DNA from: Holothuria scabra
Taxonomy: Eukaryota; Echinodermata; Holothuroidea; Aspidochirotida; Holothuriidae
DNA length: 64,000 nt
Assembly (NCBI GenBank): GCA_037179385.1
Contig: CM074190.1
Span: 8,953,784-9,017,783, forward strand
Direction of reading: 5' to 3'
Notes under the pieces: generated by a model
Seen by the model: the letters and a program-made list of their open reading frames with translations, nothing else
Told to the model about the DNA's origin: nothing
The model's database searches: none
Part shown: one piece after another, positions 46,220 to 58,597 of the stretch
How positions within the stretch are numbered: position 1 is the first letter of the stretch
Layout: the number at the start of each line of letters is the position of its first letter
Program-made: the position numbers and the translations under genes

Positions 46220-46494
46220 ACCTATAGAGTGTTTGTGAACATATCTTTCTTCACGTGACCATTCACATGCCCCGTTTCGCTTACTCTGTAAATGCAGGTA
46301 AATGCAAGTAGTCAGTGAAAGAAATTGGGGATAGACAACTTAAATGTTTTAATAGAATGACACGTTGCAGAAAGGGGGGGGGGGGAGGTTATCCCATGAA
46401 GACAACTCAATGAAACGTTTGGGAAGTCATGATTCGGCATAAGTCATGACTTTCTAAGCCATGAACAATTGAATAGTTTAGAAGCAATTAAAGG

Positions 46495-46750
46495 CCAAGT
46501 GCAGTCCCCAAATTTATTTTGAAGCAACTAAATATCATATTTTCCTTCTAATATATCTTCAAACTATCTCCTATCATATTTTACGGCTTCAATATTGCCA
46601 AATGCAAGTTAAACCAAGCAGTTATTTCTAATAAATTTCACATTTCAAGAGAAAATGATATTTTCACATGACTACCAATAGCCAATCATCAGATCATGAA
46701 ACTGGACAGTCTACCACACTTCTTCAAGTAAGGATAACTGCTCTAGCCGT
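46495..46750 (+). repeat. Dispersed repeat A, copy 2
   Basis: Counterpart of 25485-25735. It ends shortly before the AGTGGCGTAGG end of the next element. Confidence 0.65.
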
Positions 46751-46770
46751 TTAACCTAAGTTTTCCAAAC

Positions 46771-47562
46771 GAGTGGCGTAGGAAGCAATATGAAAATGGA
46801 GGTGGCGGTGGCGGAACAACTTTGGACCATGCACCTCGCCTTACCCCATTGATAAAAAAGGTTCATTTTATGCTAAATTTATCGCCTTTTTCTAGGAACA
46901 AAAACATTTTTTTAAATCCGAATTTTTGTCTTAACTCTGAACACTACTGTATAAGTAACGTATTTGCGGCTCGCGGAGCGTGCCGAAAATTTGGGTCCTT
47001 TTACACATTTGTAAATATGGAGCTTGTATTTCAAGAAATAGTTTAGATTCAGTGCTTCCTGTAACTGTGTATGGAAAGAATCTGCCTTTCCTATTAGCAT
47101 ATATCTGAGACAGCATGTCGACTGAAGATCGCTGTTGTTACATAACGTTTTTTTTTTTAAGGAGTGCGAATGGAGGCTTCTCGGCGACGTACAAAAAGCT
47201 CCCGGAACTTTGTTGCCTTTTCTAGACAAAATATTTAAAAATTAAAAGCCTGTATTTGGAGAAAATTTCAGGAAAACGACAATGTAGAGGCTCGGAAAAG
47301 TTTACCACTGGCTGCTTTATGAGAGACCACTCAATAAAGGGGATGCACTTTTTGGCGCGCGAAGCACGAGGAAACTTTTGCCTTTTCAAGACTAAAAATT
47401 ACAAATATGGAGCTTTTATTAGGAAGATTTCGGAATTTTATGAAGGAAAATGTGGGAAAATCGCACTGTGTTTGACTGGTGTCTAAACAGGCAAATTTCC
47501 AAATTTTCCACTTTTTCAAGAAATGGGGAAATCGACCCATTCCTCTTGAAGCTACGTCACTG
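46771..47562. mobile_element. AGTGGCGTAGG-type element with GGAGCTTGTATT units
   Basis: Starts GAGTGGCGTAGGAAGC and ends GAAGCTACGTCACTG, in keeping with the CAGTGGCGTAGC family. No duplication was readable. Its interior (CGGAGCGTGCCGAAAATTTG, the GGAGCTTGTATT unit, AATCGCACTGTGTTTGACTG, TTTTCCACTTTTTC) follows the same order as the element at 62246-62668. The two are members of one subfamily. Confidence 0.65.
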
Positions 47563-47859
47563 CGGCTACAACATTGAACATTGATAACAATTTGACACTT
47601 CAATAACTAAAGAATCCACCCACATAGACTACTAAACTGACAGTGTTGAAAGGTATCTGATGATAGGTGTGTATGAGAGCATTTGAGTTCGGTAGGCCAA
47701 TGGTTCCTTGCCTGGAATAGGAAGTCTTGCTTGACCGTATAGTCCATTGAAATAATGGCTACCCCCACTTTCAAGACCATGTTTGAATGCTTGGGAGTTT
47801 TATAGTGGCTCAAAATATTGAAACATGTAGCATCTCGGTCCCCTTATCTTAGACACCCA

Positions 47860-48651
47860 GGCGGGGAAGGGGGGCTCTGAAAATGAAGAATTCGGAAATT
47901 TGCCAATTGTGAGACCAGTCTACTGCGTGGTTTTGACACCTCATGAAATTACGAAATTACCAATCAATTTTCTCTAATTAAAGCGCCATATTCGTCATTA
48001 TTTGATTTAAGAAAGCCACATTTTCCACGCGCTTTGCGGCGCCGCAAGTTGCAATTCCTTAGCAGAAGTGCTCGCTCATACCTTCACTTTGGTAAACTTT
48101 TCCGAAATCTGGAAGTGAAAAAAAAAAAAACAAAAACGGAAATTTGCTACACTTTTGACAACAAATCACCAAGTGACACCGTTATCTATATACAGTGCTA
48201 TTTTCATAAATTTTCTTTCATGGAAATTCCATAACTTCTCCAATATAACCTAAAAAAATTTCGTCGGAGAGCATGCATTACGTAGGCGTTGGATAAAATT
48301 ATGCAGCAACAACGATCTTTGGTCGCCGCCCAACCTCAGATTTGCCGATAGAAAATGTAAATTCTTCAGTAACCCCCAATCTTTTCTGCAATACAAGCTC
48401 CATATTTTCAAATATTTGAAAAGAACGTAAATTCCAGTTCGCTCCGTGCGCTGCAAGTTACGCCCATGGTAAAGTCGTAATCACACTTAAAATTTGGATG
48501 CTTGCCTACCACCCCCATTTCCCATTTCCTGAATTCTAATAGGCATCAGAGACTAAACAACAGACATACATACGGTGGCGCTTCGCTCGGTGTACATTTG
48601 ATGTCCCATCCACATGCAGACCCCCATGACAAATTTCTGGATCCGCCACTG
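47860..48651. mobile_element. Element ending in TGGATCCGCCACTG
   Basis: The right end ATTTCTGGATCCGCCACTG is the reverse complement of the CAGTGGCGGATCCAG terminus seen at 37800. The left boundary near 47860 (CCAGGCGGGGAAGGGGGG) is tentative. Inside are minus-strand GGAGCTTGTATT units (AATACAAGCTCCATATTTTC at about 48.39 kb). Confidence 0.5.
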
Positions 48652-48654
48652 GGA

Positions 48655-51150
48655 TAGCTGTTGCACAGAGTTACACTCCAAACCCAAAACCCGAAAGAGA
48701 AAATAAGTGCTGGAAGCCGCAAAGTTAACTTAAAAAAGTATGACCGGTGAGCTAGTTCATTAATGGTTCATTTGAATATGTGGATTGGAAACACTTTATA
48801 TCCAAATTCTCAAATTTATGAAAAACACTCCCTTAACTTTGAAAATGCGACATTCATTAACTGAAATAACATGAATGATATTCACCAAAGAGGATTCAGA
48901 GAAAGTTGGTTACATTAATACATCTTTCAAAGTAACTTTTGGAAAACTGTTTTTTAAATAACCTTTGACTTTCTCTTCCACTACACCAAGTATGAGATGT
49001 ACACAATAGCCTTGCCAGTGGAGCCCGATTAGCCTTGGATTTATCAACACAATTTCATATCAACCAGTGAGCAAGTATTCTGGTATAATCTTTACAATAA
49101 CCTGTAATTGATATTTTCCCTCAACCGAAGCGAATATTGTTAATTGTGATTCATTGAGAGCTGCCTCTCTAGAAAATATGGTTACAAGACGTTAGTAAAT
49201 TCACTTCTCAGGTTTTAAAGGGGACGTTTAACAGTTTAAGCAAAAATTTTCATATGTGAAAGAGGAACCAAATCTACACGGTGTGGTGAAAGTTCCATTC
49301 AAATCGGACATGTTTTTCTCCAGATAGAAGTAAATAAAGTTAGTAGATTTGTAATACAAAGTGGGTTTAAGGGCAGCAGAGCTTAAATCAATTCCTCACA
49401 TTGACAATGAGTGTTTTGTTTACCTTTGTTTTATAGAGACTGTTATATTCGCCTTGAAGTTAATATGAACAGGACCTCCTTGTGAGAGAAGCCAAGTTTG
49501 CAAAATTCTCATGCCACTTATGCAATCACATTTTAATAACATGGGATTGTTGAGGAGAAAATAGACTCTAAAGTTAAAAGAAAAACACAACAAAAGAAAA
49601 ACAAAAACACTAATGAGGGGATATGGTGTCATATCTGCTTGCTTCAAGTTCACTTTTTGTTGAAAATGTGAAAACTTTACATGTTCATATCTTGAGAACC
49701 ACACATCGGATTTCAATGCAAATTTCACCAAAATGCTTAGAATGAGTAACCCTCTAAATTTACCAAATCCTGTTGTGACCTTAAACCCTTTTTTGAGTGA
49801 TTGCGCTTTCCAACGAGACAATGAAGTCCATGGTTGCCTACACAGTGAAGGTCAGACATCGAATGAGGGCGCTCTGTCCTGAGTACTCTTGGATGTACTC
49901 TGTACTATAGAAGAATCTGAGCCAACCAAGTTATGGTCCGATTTAGTCGACCATAACTGGGGTTCATCAGCTTGAATCGTTCAAATTTTGGCATAAATGT
50001 TTCATGGATGATTGTGCATTAAATTCCTCTAGCTTTCCAACAGTTTCACCAAATATGAGTGTTTAGATTGCATGTAGACGATAATATTAAGGCGAGTTAT
50101 GGTTGACGCACCCCACAAATGGCCAAATTCACTAGCTGCTCGAACTAGCTGTTCGGAATTGTCTATGCAAGTTTTATGAATGAATAGGACACAGACAGTA
50201 ACTCGAAGAAGAAGAGGGGCCGTAGCCCGCGGGAAGGGAGGGGGGGGGGGAGGGAAAGTTAAGTGCCTGGGATTTCTAAATCATATACTCAACATGTGAT
50301 AAAAGCTAAATCTTTTCATTCCAGACAGTTTTCCTAACCTATCGTACTTATAGGAAAATGCAAGTTACCCCCTTTGAAACAGAGTGTAGTACACTGCCAT
50401 ATTTCATAGATTGGCTCTTGTGGCAATATTTTTTTCCTTTTCAAATGTGAAAATACTGGAAGTAATTGCTGTAATAGCATAGCTACTGCCACTCAACCCT
50501 TCTGACGGTACCTGTTCAGTTTTTAATTAATCTTGAACGAAATCATGGTGTACACATAATGCACACCCAGATGACCCGAGTTGAGCTGACCAGCATGCAA
50601 ACACTCTTCACCTAGCTGTTGGACCGTTTCGGGGATAAATCTCTACCGCTAATTCATCCCCCCATAAGGGCATGGATCAAAATAAAGTCATAGTGTATCA
50701 TAAATGTGACCGGGTTGTGTAGTATAGTGGCATACGCAACAGAGAAAGAAGATACCAACTGTTTTTCATCCCCTTCCTCTCTTCCCATCTGTTCCCTTTG
50801 CTTTCTTCTCCTTGCCCAGCTAACCCCTTCATGAAATTAGTAGGCAAAAAATGAATTAGTACTGGAAGGAACTTTAATACACCATCCATGTGAAGTTTGA
50901 ATGCTGAGGAAATGAGGATTTGTGTTCATTTGAAACTGACATTGTTCTAATTTCTAACCTGTCTTGTGTGAGCAAAGGTCATATCTCTTAACCATCATTC
51001 CAGCTTAACCAAGGAAATAAAATTGTGGTAATGAACCAAGAACAGCTCAGTCTAGGGATGGACAGGACAGTGACCCCACTGTGCGCAATTTCCTCACACA
51101 GAGAGGAAAGCTGTGTAATAATAAATGATACTACTGATAGGTAATCAGCT
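48655..51150. other. Unassigned sequence with old repeats
   Basis: No gene. A segment near 49.66-49.76 kb (ATCTTGAGAACCACACATCG to ACCAAAATGCTTAGAA) resembles one near 53.09-53.18 kb. An isolated GCCGTAGCCCGCGGG followed by a G run at about 50.21 kb resembles an element end with no partner. Confidence 0.45.
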
Positions 51151-51156
51151 GACCTG

Positions 51157-51521
51157 TGTAACAACCGATAACATAAAAATTAACCGATAATGTAAAAAAA
51201 AATACCAATAATGTAAAAAATTACCGATAATGTAAAATATATAACCGATAATGTAAAAAAAAAACCGATAATGTAAAAAACTCTTTGAACCGATAATGTA
51301 AACAGTTACCGATAGTGTAAAAATTCTTTGAAATAATAATGAAAAAAAAATACCGATTAAGTAAAAACTTGGATTTCAAAACTTCAAATGCTTCTACCCA
51401 CAGGTGTGTATGTGTGTGAGTTTATGTAGGAAGGCGAGTAGCTGACAGATACGGTGGCATTATCGATTGTTTTAACATTATCGGTTACTTTTTTGCACTG
51501 TCGGTTGTAACAACTTGGAAC
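51157..51521. mobile_element. MITE built from ACCGATAATGTAAAA units
   Basis: The left part (51160-51375) has about nine irregular copies of AACCGATAATGTAAAAA. The right part carries the reverse orientation (TTTTAACATTATCGGTTAC). The ends GTAACAACCGATAA and TGTCGGTTGTAACAA are inverted repeats. No duplication was readable. Confidence 0.7.
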
Positions 51522-51875
51522 TCATGGTGTGTGCACAATGGACACAGGCAACTGCAAGAAAAGGCATACAGTAGAAATGCCTCAACTGGGAACTGGTTTC
51601 ATGCAGACTTTTGCCTTGAGGCAAAAATGATCAAAATTGCCAAAAATTACCACTTCTATTTGGTTTTTTGTGAATGCCTAAAGTGACTCAAGCTCAGCAA
51701 ATTTCAGAAAAATCCACTGACAATTACAAAAGCTGAAACTTTTTTAAAAGAGAGACAGACACTTTTTCAGTGAGACAGACATTTTGTCCCTCTACAGTAC
51801 AACATAAGCTCTACCAACACTTGGGGTTGAGCTACAATGCAATAGTGAACTCCTAAAATAGGCCTATTATGAAAG

Positions 51876-52100
51876 AATATTCAGACAAAATCTTAGTTTA
51901 TTGCTTAAGTGTGAGTAAACGAATCCCAATGTATAATAAGAACACTGTCAGCTGGTCAGTACAGTACATGTTATGTGGACTATAGGCCCTACAGTAGATC
52001 TGCTCTGAATGTTTTGAATTTGCCGTCAATCAAACAGCTGTGCCAGTTGAAAATTTCTGTAGACTACTAAAATTGTAATGTGCCAGTTGGATGAGAATTG
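51876..52100 (+). mobile_element. Diverged TTAA-MITE relative
   Basis: AATCTTAGTTTATTGCTTAA, GAACACTGTCAG, CCGTCAATCAAACAGCTGTG and CTACTAAAATTGTAATGTG follow the order of 35400-35605. Ends are not preserved. Confidence 0.6.
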
Positions 52101-52452
52101 ACTGCCTAAATAATGGTGGCGCTGTGGGAATGTGTGTTTGAAGTGCCCCCTGAGGATTTTTGCCCAGGCCACGGCCATGAACCTTCTTCATGACGAAAAT
52201 CTCCTCTGAAAGCATTAGCGGCTCGCCATAGGGGCACGGGGGTACTCCCCCCCAAACATTTCCAAAGCATGGTCTTCAATAAAAAATAACGTTATTCGAT
52301 ATGGTATGAGTAAAAAGTAGTCTTTTTCTTAATCTGGGCAAAGTATCCCCGTCTTCTCTCTCATTCAATGTCATATATTATTTATAAAGTATAAACTAAT
52401 GCGTAATTGTCAAGGATAAAGTTCGTAATTGTATCAAAATTTTAGTCCATTA

Positions 52453-52555
52453 CCGGTCGCCCAGAGGCGTTGATAGCGCTACCAGCACCAATAGCAGTAC
52501 TGAATCAGTACTGTTATTGGTGCTGGTAGCGTTACCAACGCTTCTGTGTCGCCGG
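52453..52555. repeat. Long hairpin, arms of about 50 bases
   Basis: The left arm CCGGTCGCCCAGAGGCGTTG and AGCGCTACCAGCACCAATAG pairs with the right arm CTATTGG-like TTATTGGTGCTGGTAGCG and CAACGCTTCTGTGTCGCCGG. There are only a few mismatches, and the centre is at 52503. The loop is almost nil. It may be a small foldback element or the product of a palindromic duplication. Confidence 0.85.
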
Positions 52556-53405
52556 TTCAGGCTTACAGGCTCATTCGACCACTGGTCATATGAGTTAATA
52601 TGATTCGAAAAGTTATGATTTCAATTTATTTCAAACGGTGTGCAGCCCCTTGAAACAAAAAAATCCAGAACAAATTTGTTTGATATTTTGAAGAGGAACA
52701 TATTCTAGTCATAGCTTACTAGGGAAATTTTTTACTCATTGCCCATGTTTGATTCTTGAGATATTAGAATAAAAGTTGACATATTTTCTACAAAGAGTGA
52801 ACTTGCAACAAGTAGACGTGGTGTCATATATTCACATTGATGGAAATGTTTACTTGTTTTTCTCCAAAATTTGAAACCATATTTATACAATTTAACTGTG
52901 ATATGTTGTAACCATAAGTGCATCCCGAGCAATGATGTTTAAAAACTTAATTTGCCTTAAGGGCAAGTAAGCATCCCTAATCAATTCAAGATCAAACAGC
53001 AGCATCAAAAATAAATAAAAAACAAAACAAAACATTGACCGTTGATGTGAATACATGACACAGTACCTGTTTGGTTCAGGTTTACCTTTTGTAGAAAATG
53101 TGTCAACTTCAGTTGCTAATATCTCTAGAACCTAACATGAGAAATGAATGGAAACTTTACCAGGGTGCTTAGAATATTTTCGTCTTTAACATATTAAACG
53201 AAATTTTTTCTGATCTATTGGAAATCTAATGGAAATTTTACTTGGCGACAGAGAAAATTATAAAATGTCACATCGTCCTGTAAAGGAGCCAGTACATTTT
53301 ATCTGGAAATTTTCTGATCATTCTGCAATTTGATTTTCTTTTTATTAAAATGAAGATTTAATTGCAAACGAAAGTTCAAACTGACGACTGCTTAAATTCT
53401 ACTTA

Positions 53406-53520
53406 CAAGCCTGGCAAGTGCAATTTCCGGCTATCTGAGAGGTCGCGATTTTTCAAAATTTTCTGTACGCTCCGCGCCAACTGATGGTGGCGATCCGCTT
53501 AGATAGTCTTTCGGGCAGTC
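53406..53520 (+). repeat. Hairpin module
   Basis: CAAGCCTGGCAAGTGCAATT, CTGAGAGGTCGCGATTTTTC, TGTACGCTCCGCGCCAACTG and ATGGTGGCGATCCGCTTAGA. Well preserved and not within an element with readable ends. Confidence 0.88.
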
Positions 53521-54187
53521 AGTCACCACTTCTTCCCCCCAAAAATATTTTTGCACGACCTTCCTTGATACTATTTGAGACGTCTTGAGAATCTCAAGTT
53601 GAGTTTTCCCCCGAAACAAATTTCCTTATATCCTAACTTGTAGACTGAAACTTTGCTCACTAAGGAACAGGGCAATCGTCTGATATTGTGCTGTATTCTC
53701 CATGAAAGTTTACTCCCAGCCTCAAGAGGATCGGATTTTTTGTTCAGTTCATCGCTAGCTGCAAAAGAGAAAAATTACGAATCGTCGGCACCCAGAGTGT
53801 CGCTGCGGAAGCTTATGCTCAGCTGAATGTTTACCGACGCGAATATTTCTCGGTGGTGGAAGAAATTGTCACTCAGGAGTGTAGGCCTAAAGGTTAGGTT
53901 TTACATCATGTTCAAAAGTAGATCTATCCTTACGTCTTTCGCATAGGCCTACCATTGTACACCGAAACCACAATATGTTTCAGGATAAGGGGCTCTTGCT
54001 CCTATTTTGCAACGCTTTCTTTATGCAATCACGGAATTGCACACATACACACCCACTTACCTTCTTATTTGCTTTCCCGTGCTGCTGCCTCAGCTTTGGC
54101 AGCTTATCTGCCTATCTAAATAAACTTGCACACTTACGCACCTGTAGGTAGGACCATGCACATGGAACCCTTGTAAGAGCAATTGTT

Positions 54188-54393
54188 ACATCATCGGTTC
54201 ACGTTCAAAGAACTTTTTACATTATCGGTTCACGTTCAAAGAACTTTTTACATTATCGGTTCAAAGAATTTTTGCACAATCGATAATTGTTTTACATTAT
54301 GGGTTCAAAGAATTTTTACATTATCGGGGTAGTTTTTTTTACATTATCAGTCGTTTTTGTATTATCGGTTAATTTTTATCGGTTGTAACAACA
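54188..54393. repeat. Array of ACATTATCGGTTC units, inverse of the 51.2-kb array
   Basis: Seven or more copies of TTTTTACATTATCGGTTC, often with CAAAGAA linkers, ending TTTTTATCGGTTGTAACAAC. It is the reverse orientation of the repeats at 51160-51375 and has an end of the same type. Either a second, one-sided copy of that MITE or the right arm of a 3.2-kb composite. Confidence 0.75.
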
Positions 54394-55281
54394 TGCTCGC
54401 CTCCAGAGTTCGAGGCTTCGATATTGATCAATGGAATGAATAAAGTCCTTCAATCATGGTTACCTACTCATCACCATTCAAGTCGCAACGTCTTGGGATA
54501 CGAAATCCCATGAAGCACTGTGAGGCACAAGCGAAACACAATCGAAACCACACCGGTTTATCTTGTGGTCATATCTTACTTGCCCAAGGAAGTAATTGTA
54601 TACCACAGCCGTTCAAGTTTCAACTTCACAATACGAAAAGAATGAAGTTCGAAATGTCAGGCTCAAGCCAAGGTAGCCTAACCGTGTACTTTCGGTAGGC
54701 TTTGTATGTCGTCGTCCTGACCTGTCTGTGGCAATTCGCTGCATGACTCGAGCAAGTTCGTATTTCTTTTGAAGTTTGCACTCAATGATCGTATGAGAGT
54801 GGTGAATTACTTGTCTGAAATGTAGCAGTATGACAGATCTGGTCAACGTTCTGTCCCGACTAAACATTCCTCCTCGCCCCTCTAAGTTAAATGCACAGCT
54901 ACATTCGTGAAACCTTGTTTCTCAATTAGTTTCCGTTGTAGCCTAACGAAGCAGGAAGCTATAGTTACGTTTCGATGGAAAACATGCATGCTAATTGAGA
55001 CTGACAGTCGACACAGTATAAGTGAAAGCTACAATACAGAGGCCATATCGACGTCTCTTGGTAGCAACGCAAGATCATATTTCACGTCATTGACATATTT
55101 TGGGATTATACACATGTTGTTTCCTTTCACAAACTGTCGACCTTTAGCAGTATGGAGCTCTGCATGAGGTTCTCGTACAGTGTGGCATAGATCCAAACAG
55201 CCTACTGGGAAGCCATCTCTGCCAGCCAGTCAGCCAGTCGCATCAGCCAGCCACAACAGACTTAGGCCTGCAGAAGTTTTG

Positions 55282-55335
55282 ATGTTTTGCGATGTACTCG
55301 AACTGAGTCTTTCTTTCGAGGAACTGATCTCATTG
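55282..55335 (+). CDS. Candidate first exon of a small unknown gene
   Basis: From an ATG the frame reads MFCDVLELSLSFEELISL and stops exactly at a consensus donor GTGAGT, in phase 0. The frame is also open upstream to about 55180 (LPASQPVASASHNRLRP), so the true start or an upstream acceptor may differ; the ATG context is weak. Joined to 57728-57916 it gives 80 residues. No family recognised. Support is splice signals and frame only. Confidence 0.3.
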
Positions 55336-56521
55336 GTGAGTTTTTGTTTACCAATTAAGTGTTAGATAACGCCTTACATACATGCATGAACATTGTACAC
55401 AGTGGAATTGCCGTAGGATTTGGATTACCAACGAAACCGGACTAGGCTACTTTATAAAGACCGAAGATGATATACTTTCCCCGCATATATGGCAGTCAGC
55501 ACAATCCACTGAATCAGGCATATTTTGTATTGTTCAATAACACCGTGCTCTCGATGACGTTAAACCTTTTCATTTTAGTAGGGGGAAAACCCTTGTTCTT
55601 TCATTAGCCTAACACAACGTGGTTTGCGACGTGTGTATTTTTTAGTTCCGTCCTAAAATTCTTGAAAAAGTGAGGTCTTCATACAGCGTTGGTAAAATAT
55701 TGCCAGTGCCACGCATGTGCACCCATTTGACTTTTTGAGCAGATATAGTATATTGTCCACCATTTCAGGAATATGCCGGAATTTTTCGGAAATGATGTCA
55801 TAAAATTGAGACTCCTTACACGTTGGTTATGACTTCAAAAAGATACAGGACTATCCCCTATCTATTGAAGAAGCTGGAATTTTGAATAGGCCCAATATTG
55901 TAATTGTTCCACTAAGATTTACAGACTGCGTGCTCGTTCTGTCATCGTGACGACCGTTCTATATTGATCGGCTGCGCAGCTTACCGAACAGTCTATCTTT
56001 GATCTTCAAAGTAGTAAGAATGATGAGTCCTGTCAATCAAATTTTGGTACATGCTTTTATGTTGTCTGATAGGCATCGGGTTAGCCAGAATAGGGGCAAT
56101 GGCCCCAATTGAATTCGGAAAAAATACATACATATTGCCCATGCATACCTGAAAGAAGTGCAAATCATTCGTCAACGTTTATTATTTGAGTCCCTTGGAA
56201 GAGACCCCCAGCTCCCAAGAAAGAAAAAAAAAATCATTTGAAAATCTGTTCGTTTTTTACTTATGTTACTGAATTTGACATGTTCTCATGTCTTGAAGTT
56301 TCCAAGCTAGCTGTGATAAACAAGATGGAGCACTGTTGCTAATGCTTACTTAAACAAACTACTGAAGTAGGCTATACCACAGTTTAGCAAAGCCTATTTG
56401 CCATCCGTTATTAAATTTGTAATGACATTCTCGGATTTATTTTTCTAACTCCTTCGGAAGTTCGCAATTTTGGACCGGAAATTCCACGAATAATTTTCAG
56501 TATTTCTTACATGGTGAGAAA

Positions 56522-57663
56522 CAGTAGCGTATCTGCCGGGGCAGTGGTAAAAGTGCCCCCCGACTGGTTCGACCCAGAAACTCATGCAGCTCAATCTGTC
56601 TTGTTTAAAAAGGAAAATTAAGGAAAGAAGAAAGAAACTGAGAGAAAGAAAAACAAGAAGAATGAAAGGGAACGAGATCATTTAGCTTCAGACACAAATT
56701 CTTTTTTTGGTTACTCGTCATTCGGGCTGGCTGTTCTTTCAGTATCTTTGTCTGCATGCGCATCTATTTGTTCACTTTTAATATGCCTTTGTGAAGATTT
56801 TCATAGAATACTTGCCCACCGGGCTATACGACGTTGAGCAGTGTAATTGCCCGAGTAACTTCTTACTTGTCCCACTGTTCTTGGGGCTTGAGATTGGTCG
56901 AAGCCTACTTCAGATAAGGGGAATAGAGAAGTTCTGACCCAATCTTAAACCTTGTGAAAGTTTCAAGTGACATTTTGCATGAATGTCGGTCAGATTGAAG
57001 CAGAGAAAGGTTTTAAACAGTATCATACAGTAGTGTATAGCACTACAGAGAATCAGTAGTTTTAAGTTCTTTCGAAACGACTTGTACCTATCTAACTCTC
57101 GGAGGTCTTAAATTTTGGGCAAGGGACTCGAAAAAAAAAAGAAAAATCGCGAAGCCATTTAAGAGTCTTAAAAAATCTGGTATGTTTTAAATTACACTGA
57201 AAACTCCGACGTGTGTCCCAAACCTGTCAAAATTAACTAGAAAATGCATGCATTACAGTCAGAAAAATTTTCATGAAGAATCAAAATGATCACAAAATTG
57301 CCCTTCATTTCATTAGCTTGTAAAGCAATTATTCCTCAGCTTCACTTTATCGCCTTGGTCAGCATTTTGCCCGAAATGGTAGAAGATTTGCGAAATTTTC
57401 TGTACGCTCCGCTCCAACTGATAGTGGCGCTCCGCTCAGATATTTTTGCGGACAGAATTATATATTTCGGGCAGAAAAATGTCCTCTCCCAAACTGAAAT
57501 GCACGCATATAGCCTAGCTTCACATAGGTTTCTTATGAGAAAAAACAATAACACTTGCCTCCTGCATAATATATAAATCCTTCGCAAACGGGGGAGGGAG
57601 GAAGAAGGGAAGGGGTAAATATGATCATTTGACCCCTGACAAGTGACCCCAGGTACGCCACTG
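56522..57663. mobile_element. hAT-like element in the putative intron
   Basis: Left end CAGTAGCGTATCTGCCGGGG, right end CCCAGGTACGCCACTG. GTGAGAAA and GTGAGAAG flank it, an 8-bp duplication with one mismatch. 1.14 kb without transposase. It contains one hairpin module and ends 64 bases before the candidate exon at 57728. Confidence 0.82.
57371..57445 (+). repeat. Hairpin module
   Basis: CCCGAAATGGTAGAAGATTT, then TGTACGCTCCGCTCCAACTG and ATAGTGGCGCTCCGCTCAGA. The CCCGAAATGG word links it to the left half of the 29147-31879 element. Confidence 0.82.
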
Positions 57664-57727
57664 GTGAGAAGTACATTTTTATTGGACCACTTTTGTAATC
57701 GTTAGTCAATCACTTTTGTTATTACAG

Positions 57728-57916
57728 TGTTTTGAAGGATGTGCTTCTGTATGGTACAAGCATTTGGTAGACAGAGTAGACTATGACCTAGGGGAAACAT
57801 TTGGTTTTGATGACTTCGGAGATTTGTCCAGTGAAAGCAATGGTGGCCGTGTTGAAGGGCTCTTTGCTTCATTGGTCTCCAATTGGTTCACTTATGTGAA
57901 TAAACTGTTGCTTTAG
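57728..57916 (+). CDS. Candidate last exon of a small unknown gene
   Basis: After a pyrimidine-containing acceptor (CACTTTTGTTATTACAG) the phase-0 frame reads CFEGCASVWYKHLVDRVDYD, then an acidic segment (GFDDFGDLSSES) and VSNWFTYVNKLLL before TAG: 62 residues. Composition and codon use look more protein-like than other open frames in this half of the window, and an exon with a matching phase lies upstream at 55282-55335. No domain is recognised, and a chance frame is possible. Confidence 0.4.
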   Translation, partial: CFEGCASVWYKHLVDRVDYDLGETFGFDDFGDLSSESNGGRVEGLFASLVSNWFTYVNKLLL

Positions 57917-58597
57917 CCGTAACCGGTCTACGTAATATTTTTAAACAAAAAAATTCCATGAGAATATTTTAACACATTTAAGCCTAAATACTATCCATAC
58001 CAAACAGTAATTATTCAACACTTATTTTTTAGACATATTTTCCCTGATCCATGTTTACCGAGATGGCGGGAAAAAATGGCCGCCTAAGTTGAAAGTAGGA
58101 GTAGGTCTTTAATAACAGAAAGGAAAATAATCCTTAAAAATGCAAATGTTACAGAACATTTCTTCATATCTGGGCAAACGTTGTGCCAAATAGTTAAAAT
58201 TAAAATTTGGGAAATTTTGGTTAGAATTCTTGTCAACTAAAATGGCGGATAAAGCAAAAGGGCTGCTATAACAGAACAAACAGTGTGCATAAAAGTAAAG
58301 AAAAATCCTTACAGAATGGTTTTTTTACTCGTTTGTAACTCGGTTGTGCAGCTAAAGCAACAGCTTATGCACAGAAATAAACCAACATACCTGTAGGCAA
58401 CAAGCCCTTTTAAAACGGCTGCCATTGCTCTCACTGGGCAAATTTAAGCAAGTGTTTTCTTTTCGGTAACTCAACTGTGCAACGGATTGCATGCTTAATT
58501 GTTTCATAAAAGTCAAATTCTCCCAAAACAGTGTCCTAGTCTGCCGTTGCCTCCTTTAATTTCAAAAGTGGCTGAATAGTGGTTACCAGAGATTGCT

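Noticed and set aside
51160..51375. CRISPR-like regular array
   Set aside because: Units of about 17 bases are separated by A runs of varying length, without unique spacers, in a eukaryotic genome; the sequence has MITE-type inverted ends.
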